Part shown: positions 41,516 through 53,676 of the stretch, one piece after another | Position numbering within the stretch: the first letter of the stretch is position 1 | Layout of the letters: each line of letters opens with the position of its first letter | Assembly: GCF_902167145.1 (NCBI RefSeq) | Contig: NC_050104.1 | Location: 3,472,001-3,536,000 of the forward strand | Direction: 5' to 3' | DNA length: 64,000 bases | Source of the DNA: Zea mays | Taxonomy: Eukaryota > Streptophyta > Magnoliopsida > Poales > Poaceae | Translations under genes and position numbers: made by a program | Notes under the pieces: model-generated | The model's database searches: none | Told to the model about the DNA's origin: nothing | Seen by the model: the letters and a program-made list of their open reading frames with translations, nothing else

Positions 41516-44500
41516 TGAAGTGTCCCGATCCTCTGGGACTCAAATGTGATACAATTACTAGTCCCAGGAGGCTAGTAAACACATTTATACATTAGATGAT
41601 TCCAGATCTGCTTAAACGAGACAAACCTATAAAGGTGGCGAACAACTTTAAGAGTTGGTCCACAACTCAGGACATATCATCAGAGTGGGGCTGAAGCAGC
41701 CCGATATACGTAGCGAAACAAATCAGCGGTCCAACAGCCACAGGCAAGGTTGGGAACAGGCGTAACTCTTACCCGATCTCCTTAGCAGCCCACCTTCACC
41801 TGCGGAATGGGGAAACAGATATAATGCATGGAATATGTGGAGCTCAGGATATTTTGCAGAAACAGCAATATTTTATGCAGGGTTGTTTTGAAAAACATTT
41901 GTATTTTGCAAAGCGCATCCTCTCCAAAAGGAGCAGGAAGTTTTTCAGTATTATAATAAAATCCCCTGGACTAAACCATCTAGGTATCTCAGCATTTTCC
42001 CACTGGTTTTCCTTTTCAAAAACAGCTACTGGACTTCCCGTCCACCATAGCTCACGGCTCAACCGCCGAACCTTTTAAAAACCACTTTTCTCAAACGCAC
42101 CCTTTTTGAAAACCAAACATTAATTGTCATACCATACCAGACTCGTCCATTCCTGTGGACACAGACTATTCGAATAGGTTTGAACTCTGCGCAGAGGGGT
42201 ACACTTTACCCACTAGTCCGGCTCTGCGATCTCATGATCAATGAGATCCGAATCCGAATCCCTTTCCTTCCCCGCACGTCCTAACCTTAACGGTTATACC
42301 GGAAGGAGTCAGGCCACCGCCATGTCCAAACCGGAAAAAACATTCCCCCTCCTTATCCTCCCGGTGCTCCCCAGCCTTCGTAACCCTGGGGTTGGACCGT
42401 ACGAGTTCAGATTGAGTGACTGCCCACACAGTCTCGAGTGGTTGTACTTATCATGAGTACAGGTAGTGAAAGATGACAAATCGGTCCTTATAAGAGGGTA
42501 CAATCCTTCTGCTCACGCCTAAACCAGCTGAGCCATCACCTTAGGCCCTCCCCTAAACCAGGGAGTCCCTGATCATCCCTACTCAAAGGTGATAAGGGTG
42601 AAAACCCTTCATCATACACATTTTGAAAAGCATTTTCTTTTGAAAACTCACACCTTTTCTCAAATCATTTGGAACAAATATATCAAGGATTGATTGCGGC
42701 AAGCGGCTGGGTGGCCATAATAACTTGTCTCAAAATCATATCATGCATAAAATAACAGGCTGAGGGTTGTGGTTGAACAATCATAGGTAATTTATGCATC
42801 AAAGGGATCCAGTGAGCTTGCCGTGCTTATCCGGCGAAGGGGAAATAGGAGCTCGCGGAACTGGCTTCTAGCTCCACTGCCTGGTGTAGACTTGCAGATC
42901 TGGCCTCCACGAGACGGCACGAACGCTCGATAACTATGCAACATGAACAAACAAACATACAAACCAACAATTATACCAACAAATATTTAGTATAGTGGTC
43001 AGAATAGCGATATATGGGTGGGTAGAGTCGTGAGTAGAATCTGTGTCATGTGGTGTTGAGATACTGCTGGTGGTGAAGCGAAGGTGCTTACCAGGAGGGT
43101 GGACTGGAGACAAAGCGACACTATGTGTGTAGCCAGCAGAGCGGAGTAACTGAGTGGGTAGGGTGTTTGCCTTGGCTGAGGGTGTTGAGTGTGTGTGGAG
43201 AGGGAGAGGGTGGCTGGGTCTATTTATAGCTGAGTGTAGGTGGTGTAGCACAGTGAAGTTCACTGTTGGTGAGAATAGTGACGAATGAATCGTCTCACTT
43301 AGTATGAATAGGAGAGTTATAGGCAGAATATGGGACAAGAGTATTTTGGGAGTTTTTTTTTGGAATATGGACCATGCTTAAGGGATGATATGGTTGGATA
43401 GGGAATAGTTTGATAAGAATTTAGAAACAAGAATTATTGGAATCGGAGTTTGGAAGCCTGGTTCGAAGGAATCTTAAAGTTAAGCGTGCTCAACTTGGAG
43501 AAACCTGGGATGGGTGACCAGATGGGAAGTTCCCACTAGAAGGAAAATCATAGTCACCGGAGTTCGTATGACTGAAATATGGGTCTGGCTGGTTTTAGGT
43601 GGACTGGACAGCATGATGTATGAGTAGTTGAAATTTGGGGTGATCGGCTAATCGATGAATAGTAACTATGAATAGTGACGACGAAAAAGTTACTATAGAT
43701 ATCATCGATGAGTAGTAACGATGATAAATAGTAACGATGATGAATAGTAACAATGAATAGTAACGATAGTGAATAGTCTCGGTGAATAGTAACGATGAAT
43801 AGTAATGGTGAATAGTGATGGTGCATAGTTTGTATGAACGAACGATGAATAGGAACTATGAACGAACGAACGAACGATCGAATGATCGGACGAACGAACA
43901 ATCGGATTTTCGGCAGCATAACAGCAGGACAAAGATTATCTGGAAGAACGATGAATAGAGACTATGAACGAACGATGAACGATGAATAGGAACTATGAAC
44001 GAACGATGAACGATCGAATGATCGAACGAACGAACGATCGGAATTTCGGCAGCATAACGGCAGGAAAAAGATTATTTGGATGAACGAACGGACGAACGAT
44101 CGAATGATCGGACGAACGAACGATCGGAATTTCGGCAGCATAACGGCAGGACAAAGATTATCTGGAAGAACGATGAATAGGGACTATGAACGAACGATGA
44201 ATAGGAACTATGAATGAACGATGAACGATCGAATGATCGAACAAACGAACGATCGGAATTTCGACAACATAACGGTAGGAAAAAGATTATTTGGACGAAC
44301 GAACGGACGAACGATCGAACGATCGGACGAACGAACGAACTAAGAACAGGGGACGAACGATCGAATGATCCTTGTGCTAGTGTGTGATTGTGTGGAACAT
44401 GGAGTGGGTGTGTGTGGGGGGGAAGAGAGTTGCCATGAAATGGCTTGGGGTGGGATGAGAGGAGGCCCTTGCCCCTCTATTTATAGCCATGGTAGGGGGA

Positions 44501-44995
44501 TTAGGGGGAGGGATGAGAGGATTAGTGGGAGGATGAGAGGATTAGTGGGAGATTAGCATGGATTTGTCTTATATGAGTGTAATTAGCTTGTATAGCTCAA
44601 CGTATGACACCGGAGGCATACGTATACGTATGAACATGAAGAAAGTTATGAAGAAAATATTTGTGGGGACTTCAAAAATGATTCTGAAGGTATTTCTCAA
44701 GAGGAAAATACCTGGAGATATATCGGTGGAATATTTGGGCAGTATTTCTGGAAAGAACTTGAAGAGGATCACTAGGGAAATATCTCGGCAGTATTTCTGT
44801 AAACAATTTGAGGGGGATCACTGGGGAAATATTTGTAGGATATTTTGAGGAGGATTTTAGAGAGAATATAGACCACTATACTTTATTTGTTGATATCAAC
44901 TCACAAACAAACATTTTGAAATGAAATTTGAAATTCATTTTGAATTTAGAGCGAGTTTGAGAAAATTTCAGGATTTGAATTTTTGGGATGCTACA
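41516..44995 (-). repeat. 3' LTR of the pol-less Gypsy
   Basis: 3480 bp, no coding content. It contains a GAACGAACGATGAATAG-rich region at 43640-44350 and a possible TATA element (GGCTATAAATAG on the minus strand, 44477-44488). Confidence 0.9.
43640..44350. repeat. GAACGAACGAT-type repeats inside the LTR, left copy
   Basis: Short words GATGAATAGTAAC and CGAACGAACGATCGAATGATCG alternate. A longer block CGGCAGCATAAC-GCAGGA-AAAGATTAT-TGGA recurs near 43911, 44046, 44130 and 44262. CGATCGAATGATCG-type words make the region locally self-complementary. The same region in the other LTR (59095-59755) is arranged differently. Confidence 0.85.
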
Positions 44996-46023
44996 AATCT
45001 ACCCCACTTAAAAGGAATCTCGTCCTCGAGATTCGGCTTAGAAGGGTTATGGGTATAGCTTTACTTCAGCTACATATCTTCACTTTGCAACTCTTCGAGG
45101 AGATAGAGCTTCAACAGAATCTGGCCTTTGAGGGGCATTCGGTTGCTGATTGCAAACGCTGATTCTGGCTACTCAAAGATCATCTTCAGGCTTCTAGCTT
45201 TTGCTTGGCAGCTAGCTTATTGAAGAAGCATCGATGCCAACACACAAACCTTCTTCTTGCGAACTCCCACATGGATTCCTTCATTGATTGGTCTTCTAGT
45301 GCTTCATCAACGGAACTTGGGTGACCACTTCTCATCCAGAAACTCATATGCTTCGATGATCTGGTCCTCCACAAGCTTGCTACAGGCCTTCTTCTTTTTC
45401 TCCATAGCAGGAACTTTACTGGAACACTACCCCACTTAAAAAGAATGAGGGTAGAACTCTTGAATCTTGGGGATTTGAACTCCTTGAAGTACCTCATAAC
45501 AAGGGTGTTACGGGGCCTTCTTCTGCTGTTGCTGCTTGACCAGGCTGCGGAGAGATGACTGACACAGGGTTGATTCTGGGAGAACCTTCTTCTTATCTTC
45601 TCTTCACTTATCTTCTTTTCTCTTCTCACTTTTCACTTTTCACTGCCTCTTTCTTTCTCTTTGCTCTTCCCACTGGAGGATTCTATCAAAGAGTATTACT
45701 ATCACACATTGGAGGAAACCAAAGATTATGAACCATGTACAACAGTCTTCAACCCAAGAATCACCAAGCATTGTGATCTTAGGGGCGAGGGAGTGGAAAA
45801 TGGAGTTGCTTGCTATTTGGCAGAGGGTATTTTATCGGGAGTGTTTTGCTTGGGATGGGAACTGAGGGAGCTGGTGCGGAAGTTTTATAGGCGAGCGGTA
45901 TGCGAGGTGGTGCTTGGGTGCGGAGTGGTGGTGATGGAGTAGGTGCCACGTGGCAGCGGATGCGACGGAGGGGAAAGGGGGGCCTGGTGTTGCCGGCGAC
46001 AATGGTGGCGGTGGATGTGCTGC
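44996..46023 (-). other. 3' internal region of the pol-less Gypsy
   Basis: It starts with a purine tract in element orientation (AAGTGGGGTAGATT, next to the LTR). A 147-codon frame at 45186-45629 on the minus strand has no recognised motif and may be chance. It is interrupted at 46023 by the young Sirevirus. Confidence 0.6.
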
Positions 46024-47242
46024 TGAGAGCACCTAGAGGGGGGGGTGAATAGGTGATCCTGTAAAAACTTCAAACTTAAGCCACAAAAACTTGTTAAGTG
46101 TTAGCACGATTATTGCCAAGTGGCTAAGGTGAAGTCTCAACAAAACACAGTACCACAAGAGAATCAAGCACAGAGTGACACAGTGGTTTTATCCCGTGGT
46201 TCGGCCAAGACCAACGCTTGCCTACTCCACGTTGTGGCGTCCCAACGGACGAGGGTTGCAATCAACCCCTCTCAAGCGGTCCAAAGACCCACTTGAATAC
46301 CACGGTGTTTTGTTTTCCTTTCACTATCCCGTTTGCAAGGAATCTCCACAAATTGGAGTCTCTTGCCCTTACAAGTATATGATCACAAATGAAACACAGA
46401 GTAAGGGAGGGAAGCAACACACACAAATCCACAGCAAAAGCGCACACACACGGCCAAGAATCGAGCTCACAAGACTATCTCAGAGTTCTTACTTAGAACA
46501 GAGCTCGAATCACTTAGAAACATAAACGAATGCGCAGATACTTAGTGTGGATGATCAAGAATGCTCAAAGGTTGCTTGTGTGTCTCCTCCATGCGCCTAG
46601 GGGCTCCTTTTATAGCCCCAAGGCAGCTAGGAGCCGTTGAGAGCAAATCCGGAAGGCCATCCTTGCCTTCTGTCGTCGGGGGCACCGGACAGTCCGGTGC
46701 ACACCGGACACTGTCCGGTGCCCGATTTGTTTCCTTAAACGGCGAAGACGACCGTTGCAGACCGTTGGCAGATCTGGCGCTGTTGGCGCACCGGACATGT
46801 CCGGTGCACACCGGACAGTCCGGTGCCGTCTTCCGACCGTTGGTTGGCTCACCGGACAGTCCGGTGCACACCGGACAGTCCGGTGAATTTTAGCCGTACG
46901 CCACCGGCCAATTTCCCGAGAGCGGCCAGTTCGAGTCGCGCCAGCCTGGCGCACCGGACACTGTCCGGTGCACACCGGACAGTCCGGTGCTCCAGACCGA
47001 GCTGGGTCTTGGCAGCACACAGCCAAGTCCCTTCTCCTTTTCTCTATTCTTCTTCTTTCTGTTTCTAACACTTAGACAAATATATTAGTACTCAAAACCA
47101 ATGTACTAAGGCTTAGAAACATACCTTTACTTCATGATTTTCACCTTGTTCATCCATGTACATAAATTCCCAATTAAGCACATGTGTTGGCACTCAATCA
47201 CCAAAATACATAGAAATGGCCCAAGGGCACATTTCCCTTTCA
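46024..47242 (-). repeat. 3' LTR of the young Sirevirus
   Basis: 1219 bp. CCGGACTGTCCGG palindromes are clustered at 46683-46998; a TATA element reads GGCTATAAAAGG on the minus strand near 46606-46617. Nearly identical to 53677-54894. Confidence 0.95.
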
Positions 47243-48028
47243 ATCTCCCCCTTTTTGGTGATTTATGCCAACACAACATAAAGCAACTAGAACAAGTGCA
47301 AAATCACTTTAAATAAAAACTCAAATTGGTTTTATTCAATTTTGGCATATATGGATCATCCTTTGCCACCACTTGGTTTGTTTTTGCAAATCAAACTCAA
47401 ATCTCTATCTCTAAGTCAAACACACATGTTGAAGTATAAAGAGAGTCATTCCAAAAGAGATTGATCAAAGATTTCAAAAACTCCCCCTATTTCCCATAAT
47501 CAATACTTCTCCCCACAAGAAACCAATTATTGACAAGAGAGACAACATAAGAATTTTGACAAACCAAAAATTCTATTCTACTATTTTCAAAATCTCTCAA
47601 GTGGTAGCTGATCCATTTATTGCTTTGGCCTTTATTTTCTCCCCCTTTGGCATCAAGCACCAAAACGGGATCAATCTTGGCCCTATAACCCCATTGCCTC
47701 ACCAAAATCTTCAATTAAGAGCAAATGGCAATGAGAGTTCATGAGATGAACTTGGAATTAGTTACCCTCTCATCGGAGTGCAGTGGAAGTCTTTCATGGT
47801 CCAAGTCCACCTTTCCCTTTCAATCCTCCTTCGAGACTAAATCATCAAACTCAAGCACATGGTTAGTCTCAAAGGGTCAAGTTGTAACACATCTCCCCCT
47901 AAACATGTGCATCACTTTGCAACGGACTTGTGAGGTCCAGGGAGTGTTTGTACAACTTGAGCACCACAATAAGCAACAAAATGCAAAAAGGAACATGATC
48001 AAAAGCATAAGTACATGTATGCTACAAT
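47243..48028 (-). other. Post-pol region with multiple polypurine tracts, young Sirevirus
   Basis: No coding sequence. In element orientation, purine tracts such as AAAAAGGGGGAGATTG lie next to the LTR (47243-47257); others occur near 47482-47492, 47638-47650 and 47892-47900. Confidence 0.8.
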
Positions 48029-51000
48029 TCAATCCAGGTTCCGCGAATCTATGACATTTAGCTCACTACGCAACCTGCAAAAGGTCTTCTCATCTAGAGG
48101 CTTAGTGAAGATATCGGCTAGCTGGTTCTCGGTGCTAACATGAAACACTTCGATATCTCCCTTTTGCTGGTGGTCTCTCAAAAAGTGATGCCGGATGTCT
48201 ATGTGCTTTGTGCGGCTGTGCTCAACAGGATTCTCCGCCATGCGGATAGCACTCTCATTGTCACATAGGAGTGGGACTTTGCTCAGATTGTAGCCAAAGT
48301 CCCGGAGGGTTTGCCTCATCCAAAGTAGTTGCGCGCAACACTGACCTGCGGCAACGTACTCGGCCTCAGCGGTGGATAGGGCAACGGATGTTTGTTTCTT
48401 AGAATTCCATGACACCAGGGACCTTCCTAAGAATTGGCACGTCCCCGATGTACTCTTCCTATCGACCTTACATCCAGCATAGTCGGAGTCAGAGTATCCA
48501 ACTAAGTCAAAGGTAGACCCCTTTGGATACCAGAGCCCGAAGCAAGGCGTAGCAACCAAATATCTAAGAATTCGCTTCACCGCCACTAAGTGACACTCCT
48601 TAGGATCGGATTGAAATCTAGCACACATGCATACACTAAGCATAATATCCGGTCTACTAGCACATAAGTAAAGCAAAGAACCTATCATTGACCGGTATGC
48701 TTTTTGATCAACGGACTTACCTCCTTTGTTGAGGTCGGTGTGTCCGTCGGTCCCCATCGGAGTCTTTGCGGGCTTGGCGTCCTTCATCCCAAACCGCTTT
48801 AGCAGATCTTGCGTGTACTTCGTTTGGGAGATGAAGGTGCCGTCCTTGAGTTGCTTCACTTGGAACCCAAGGAAGTAGTTCAACTCGCCCATCATCGACA
48901 TCTCGAATTTCTGCGTCATCACCCTGCTAAACTCTTCACAAGACTTTTGGTTAGTAGAACCAAATATTATGTCATCGACATAAATTTGGCACACAAACAA
49001 ATCACCATTACAAGTCTTAGTAAAAAGAGTTGGATCGGCCTTCCCAACCTTGAAAGCATTAGCAAGTAAAAAGTCTCTAAGGCATTCATACCATGCCCTT
49101 GGGGCTTGCTTAAGTCCATAGAGCGCCTTAGAGAGCTTACACACATGGTCGGGGTACCGTTCATCCTTGAAGCCAGGGGGTTGCTCCACGTACACCTCCT
49201 CCTTGATTGGCCCGTTGAGGAAAGCGCTCTTCACATCCATTTGGAACAACCTGAAAGAATGGTGAGCGGCATATGCTAGCAAGATTCGAATTGACTCTAG
49301 CCTAGCCACAGGAGCAAAAGTCTCCTCAAAATCCAAACCTGCGACTTGGGCATAACCTTTTGCCACAAGTCGAGCCTTGTTTCTCGTCACCACCCCGTGC
49401 TCGTCCTGTTTGTTGCGGAACACCCACTTGGTTCCCACAACATTTTGCTTCGGACGAGGCACCATTGTCCAAACTTCATTGCGCTTGAAGTTGTTTAACT
49501 CCTCTTGCATGGCCAACACCCAGTCCGGATCTAGCAAGGCCTCTTCTACCCTGAAAGGCTCAATAGAAGAGACAAAGGAGTAATGCTCACAAAAATTAAC
49601 TAATCGAGATCGAGTAGTTACTCCCTTGCTAATGTCACCCAGAATTTGGTCGACGGGATGATCCCTTTGAATCATCGCTCGAACTTGAGTTGGAGGTGCC
49701 GGTTGCGCTTCTTCCTCTATCACTTGATCATCTTGTGCTCCCCCTTGATCAAGCGCCTCCACTTGAGGTACCTGTTCGTCATCTTCGGTTGGGGGTTGCA
49801 CCATAGTTGAGGAAGAAGGTTGATTTCGTTCATCTTGTTCCTGTGGCCGTACTTCTCCAATCGCCATGGTCTGTATAGCGGCCGTCGGAACATCTTCTTC
49901 ATCTACATCATCACAATCAACAACTTGCTCTCTTGGAGAGCCATTAGTCTCATCAAATACAACGTCGCTAGAGACTTCAACCAGACCCGATGATTTGTTG
50001 AAGACTCTATACGCCTTTGTATTTGAGTCATAACCTAACAAAAACCCTTCTACAGCTTTGGGAGCAAGCTTAGAATTTCTACCTTTCTTCACTAGAATGT
50101 AGCATTTACTCCCAAATACACGAAAGTACGATACATTGGGTTTGTTACCGGTTAGTAGCTCATACGACGTCTTCTTGAGGAGGCGATGAAGGTAGACCCT
50201 GTTGATGGCGTGGCACGCTGTGTTCACGGCTTCCGTCCAAAAGCACTCGGGGGTCTTGAACTCTCCTAGCATCGTCCTCGCCATGTCGATGAGCGTCCTG
50301 TTCTTCCTCTCTACCACACCATTTTGCTGTGGTGTGTAGGGAGCGGAGAACTCGTGCTTGATCCCTTCCTCTTCAAGGAACTCCTCCACTTGAAGGTTCT
50401 TGAACTCGGACCCGTTGTCGCTTCTTATCTTTTTCACTTTGAGCTCAAACTCATTTTGAGCTCTCCTGAGGAAGCGTTTGAGGGTCCCTTGGGTTTCAGA
50501 CTTATCCTGCAAAAAGAACACCCAAGTGAAGCGGGAAAAATCATCAACAATAACTAAACCATACTTACTTCCCCCTATGCTTAGATAGGCGACGGGTCCG
50601 AAGAGGTCCATATGCAGTAGCTCCAGGGGTCTTGACGTGGTCATCACATTCTTGCTGTGATGCGCTCCTCCCACTTGTTTACCTGCTTGACAAGCTGCAC
50701 AAGGTCTATCTTTTTCGAAATACACGTTAGTCAAACCTATCACGTGTTCTCCCTTTAGAAGCTTTTGAAGGTTCTTCATCCCCACATGTGCCAAGCGGCG
50801 ATGCCACAGCCAGCCCATGCTAGTCTTAGCTATTAAGCATGCATCTAGACCGGCCTCTTCTTTTGCAAAATCAACTAAATAAAGTTTGCCGTCTAATACA
50901 CCCTTAAAAGCTAGTGAACCATCACTTCTTCTAAAGACAGACACATCTATATTTGTAAACAGACAGTTATATCCCATATTGCACAATTGACTAACAGATA

Positions 51001-51235
51001 GTAAATTATATCCTAGTGACTCTACTAAAAACACATTAGAGATAGAGTGCTCATTAGAAATTGCAATTTTACCTAACCCTTTTACCTTGCCTTGATTCCC
51101 ATCACCGAATATGATTGAATCTTGGGAATCCTTATTCTTGACGTAGGAGGTGAACATCTTCTTCTCCCCCGTCATATGGTTTGTGCATCCGCTATCAATA
51201 ATCCAGCTTGAACCCCCGGATGCATAAACCTGCAA
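48029..51235 (-). CDS. Sirevirus pol polyprotein, complete
   Basis: About 1068 codons, no stop. In order: protease [10 protein letters not shown] near residue 13, pre-integrase [12 protein letters not shown] near 140, integrase core with HMDLFGP near 209, SDNGSEF and [11 protein letters not shown], reverse transcriptase with [29 protein letters not shown] and catalytic YVDDIIFGS near 750, and RNase H with [15 protein letters not shown] near 915 and [10 protein letters not shown]. The visible frame begins at a TTG seven bases after the gag stop, but it is also open further upstream into gag. It is one base ahead of the gag frame, so pol must come from frameshifting, splicing or reinitiation. 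There is no envelope-like gene. Confidence 0.95.
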   Translation of the reverse strand: MQVYASGGSSWIIDSGCTNHMTGEKKMFTSYVKNKDSQDSIIFGDGNQGKVKGLGKIAISNEHSISNVFLVESLGYNLLSVSQLCNMGYNCLFTNIDVSVFRRSDGSLAFKGVLDGKLYLVDFAKEEAGLDACLIAKTSMGWLWHRRLAHVGMKNLQKLLKGEHVIGLTNVYFEKDRPCAACQAGKQVGGAHHSKNVMTTSRPLELLHMDLFGPVAYLSIGGSKYGLVIVDDFSRFTWVFFLQDKSETQGTLKRFLRRAQNEFELKVKKIRSDNGSEFKNLQVEEFLEEEGIKHEFSAPYTPQQNGVVERKNRTLIDMARTMLGEFKTPECFWTEAVNTACHAINRVYLHRLLKKTSYELLTGNKPNVSYFRVFGSKCYILVKKGRNSKLAPKAVEGFLLGYDSNTKAYRVFNKSSGLVEVSSDVVFDETNGSPREQVVDCDDVDEEDVPTAAIQTMAIGEVRPQEQDERNQPSSSTMVQPPTEDDEQVPQVEALDQGGAQDDQVIEEEAQPAPPTQVRAMIQRDHPVDQILGDISKGVTTRSRLVNFCEHYSFVSSIEPFRVEEALLDPDWVLAMQEELNNFKRNEVWTMVPRPKQNVVGTKWVFRNKQDEHGVVTRNKARLVAKGYAQVAGLDFEETFAPVARLESIRILLAYAAHHSFRLFQMDVKSAFLNGPIKEEVYVEQPPGFKDERYPDHVCKLSKALYGLKQAPRAWYECLRDFLLANAFKVGKADPTLFTKTCNGDLFVCQIYVDDIIFGSTNQKSCEEFSRVMTQKFEMSMMGELNYFLGFQVKQLKDGTFISQTKYTQDLLKRFGMKDAKPAKTPMGTDGHTDLNKGGKSVDQKAYRSMIGSLLYLCASRPDIMLSVCMCARFQSDPKECHLVAVKRILRYLVATPCFGLWYPKGSTFDLVGYSDSDYAGCKVDRKSTSGTCQFLGRSLVSWNSKKQTSVALSTAEAEYVAAGQCCAQLLWMRQTLRDFGYNLSKVPLLCDNESAIRMAENPVEHSRTKHIDIRHHFLRDHQQKGDIEVFHVSTENQLADIFTKPLDEKTFCRLRSELNVIDSRNLD

Positions 51236-51242
51236 GGCAAAT

Positions 51243-53627
51243 TTAGGCTTGGGTCTTAGGTACCCAACTCATGTTGGGTCCTACAAGGTTAGTGCAAATA
51301 TCCTTAGGGACCCAAATGCAAGTTTTGTCTCCCTTGCATTTTGCCCCTAACTTCCTAGCAACAATTTTCCTATCCTTTCTACAAATAGCAAAGGAAGTGT
51401 TTAAAGCACAATAAATTATAGAAGGTTCATTCACTACTTTCCTAGGAGCATGAATAACATTCTTTCTAGGCACATGAGCAATATTTCTCCTAGGCATATC
51501 CCTATCATGCTTATAAGAAGAACTAGAGGCAAACATGGCATGAGAATCATAAACATGTGAATCAAAATCATTATAAGCATTTCTAGCATTTCTCCTATCA
51601 TAATACATAAAAGCATGGTTCTTTTTAGCATTACTAGCCATAGGGGCCTTCCCTTTCTCCTTGACGAAGATGGGAGCCTTATGGCTTGTTAAGTTCTTGG
51701 CCTCTCTCTTGAAGCCAAGACCATCCTTAATTGAGGGGTGTCTACCAACCGTATAGGCATCCCTTGCAAATTTTATTTTATCAACTTCATTCTTGCTAGT
51801 CTTAAGTTGGGCATTAAGACTAGCCACTTCCTTATTTAATTTGGAAATTAAAACTAGATGTTCACTACAGGCATCAACATCGAAATCCTTACACCTAGTG
51901 CAAATCTTAACATGTTCTACACAAGAGTTAGATTTATTTGCTACTTCTAACTTAGCATTTAAATCATTGTTAACACCTTGTAAAGTAGAAATGGTTTCAT
52001 GACAAGTAGATAGTTCATAAGAAAGCATTTCATTTCTTTTTACTTCTAAAGCATATGATTTTTGTGCCTCTACAAATTTATCATGTTCATCATACAATAA
52101 ATCCTCCTGCTTTTCTAAAAGCCTATCCTTTTCATTCAATGCATCAATCAATTCATTGATTTTATCTATCTTAGATCTATCTAAGCCCTTGAACAAGCAT
52201 GAATAATCTATGTCATCATCACTAGACTCACTATCACTAGAAGAAGCATAAGTGGAGTCTTGAGTACTCACCTTCTTCTCCCTTGCCATAAGACATGTGA
52301 GACGCTCGTTGGGGAAGAGAGCCGATTTGTTGAAGGCAGTGGCGGCGAGTCCTTCGTTGTCGGAGTCGGAGGAGGAGCAATCCGAGTCCCACTCCTTTCC
52401 TAGATGCGCCTCGCCCTTTGCCTTCTTGTATTGCTTCTTCTTTTCTCTTTTGTTCCCCTTTTCCTGGTCACTTTCATTATCGGGACAGTTAGCGATAAAA
52501 TGACCAAGCTTACCGCATTTGAAGCATGAGCGCTTCCCCTTGGTCTTGGTCTTGCTTGGCTGCCCCTTGCGACCATTTAGCGTCGTCTTGAATCTCTTGA
52601 TGATGAGAGCCATCTCTTCATCGTTGAGTCCGGCCGCCTCAATTTGTGCCACCTTGCTAGGTAGCGCCTCCTTGCTTCGTGTTGCCTTGAGAGCGAGAGG
52701 TTGCGGCTCGTTGATTGGACCATTCAAGGCGTCGTCCACATATCTCGCCTCCTTGATCATCATTCGCCCGCTAACAAATTTCCCAAGAACTTCTTCGGGC
52801 GACATCTTGGTGTACCTGGGATTTTCACGTATATTGTTCACCAAGTGAGGATCAAGAACGGTAAATGACCTTAGCATTAGGCGGACGACGTCGTGGTCCG
52901 TCCATCGCGTGCTCCCGTAGCTTCTTATCTTGTTGATAAGGGTCTTGAGCCGATTGTATGTTTGCGTTGGCTCCTCGCCCCTTATCATTGCGAACCGTCC
53001 AAGCTCGCCCTCCACCAACTCCATCTTGGTGAGTAAGGTGACGTCGTTCCCCTCATGAGAAATCTTGAGGGTGTCCCAGATTTGCTTGGCGTTATCCAAG
53101 TCGCTCACCTTATGGTATTCATTCCTGCACAAGGAAGCTAGAAGAACAGTAGTAGCTTGTGCATTCTTATGAATTTGTTCATTAATGAACATGGGACTAT
53201 CCGAACTATCAAAATGCATTCCACTCTCTACAATCTCCCATATACTAGGATGGAGAGAGAATAGGTGACTACGCATTTTGTGGCTCCAAAATCCGTAGTC
53301 CTCTCCATCAAAGTGTGGGGGCTTGCCGAGTGGAATGGAGAGCAAATGAGAATGTGAACTTTGCGGAATACGAGAGTAATCAAAAGAAAAGTTCGAATTA
53401 ACCGGTTTTCTTCTCTCGTAGTCGTTGTGGTCCTCGTCCTTTTGGGAAGAAGTAGACTCGTCGCTGTCGTAGTAGACGATCTCCTTGATGCGTCTGGTCT
53501 TCTTCTTCTTCCCTTCCTTCCGTCTTTGGCCCGAGCCGGAGTCGGTAGGCTTATCGTCCTTCGGCTCGTTGACGAAGGATTCCTTCTCTTTGTCGTTGAT
53601 CACTATACCCTTCCCCTTAGGATCCAT
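51243..53627 (-). CDS. Sirevirus gag polyprotein, complete, with long C-terminal extension
   Basis: ATG at 53627 ([17 protein letters not shown]), 35 bases after the primer site, to TAA at 51245-51243: 794 residues. A charged, lysine- and aspartate-rich N-terminus is followed by the UBN2-like capsid region ([28 protein letters not shown]) and one CCHC knuckle, [14 protein letters not shown], near residues 366-379. A long acidic and coiled-coil extension follows ([14 protein letters not shown], then a helix of about 100 residues), ending in a basic, tyrosine-rich tail. Gag extended beyond the knuckle is usual for Sireviruses. No defect is seen. Confidence 0.93.
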   Translation of the reverse strand: MDPKGKGIVINDKEKESFVNEPKDDKPTDSGSGQRRKEGKKKKTRRIKEIVYYDSDESTSSQKDEDHNDYERRKPVNSNFSFDYSRIPQSSHSHLLSIPLGKPPHFDGEDYGFWSHKMRSHLFSLHPSIWEIVESGMHFDSSDSPMFINEQIHKNAQATTVLLASLCRNEYHKVSDLDNAKQIWDTLKISHEGNDVTLLTKMELVEGELGRFAMIRGEEPTQTYNRLKTLINKIRSYGSTRWTDHDVVRLMLRSFTVLDPHLVNNIRENPRYTKMSPEEVLGKFVSGRMMIKEARYVDDALNGPINEPQPLALKATRSKEALPSKVAQIEAAGLNDEEMALIIKRFKTTLNGRKGQPSKTKTKGKRSCFKCGKLGHFIANCPDNESDQEKGNKREKKKQYKKAKGEAHLGKEWDSDCSSSDSDNEGLAATAFNKSALFPNERLTCLMAREKKVSTQDSTYASSSDSESSDDDIDYSCLFKGLDRSKIDKINELIDALNEKDRLLEKQEDLLYDEHDKFVEAQKSYALEVKRNEMLSYELSTCHETISTLQGVNNDLNAKLEVANKSNSCVEHVKICTRCKDFDVDACSEHLVLISKLNKEVASLNAQLKTSKNEVDKIKFARDAYTVGRHPSIKDGLGFKREAKNLTSHKAPIFVKEKGKAPMASNAKKNHAFMYYDRRNARNAYNDFDSHVYDSHAMFASSSSYKHDRDMPRRNIAHVPRKNVIHAPRKVVNEPSIIYCALNTSFAICRKDRKIVARKLGAKCKGDKTCIWVPKDICTNLVGPNMSWVPKTQA

Positions 53628-53662
53628 CTCTTCGGGCGGTTAGTCCCTTTGTGAAGAGAACG

Positions 53663-53674
53663 GCTCTGATACCA
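53663..53674 (-). other. Primer-binding site of the young Sirevirus
   Basis: On the minus strand TGGTATCAGAGC, two bases from the 5' LTR, complementary to the 3' end of plant initiator-methionine tRNA. Confidence 0.92.
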
Positions 53675-53676
53675 AT

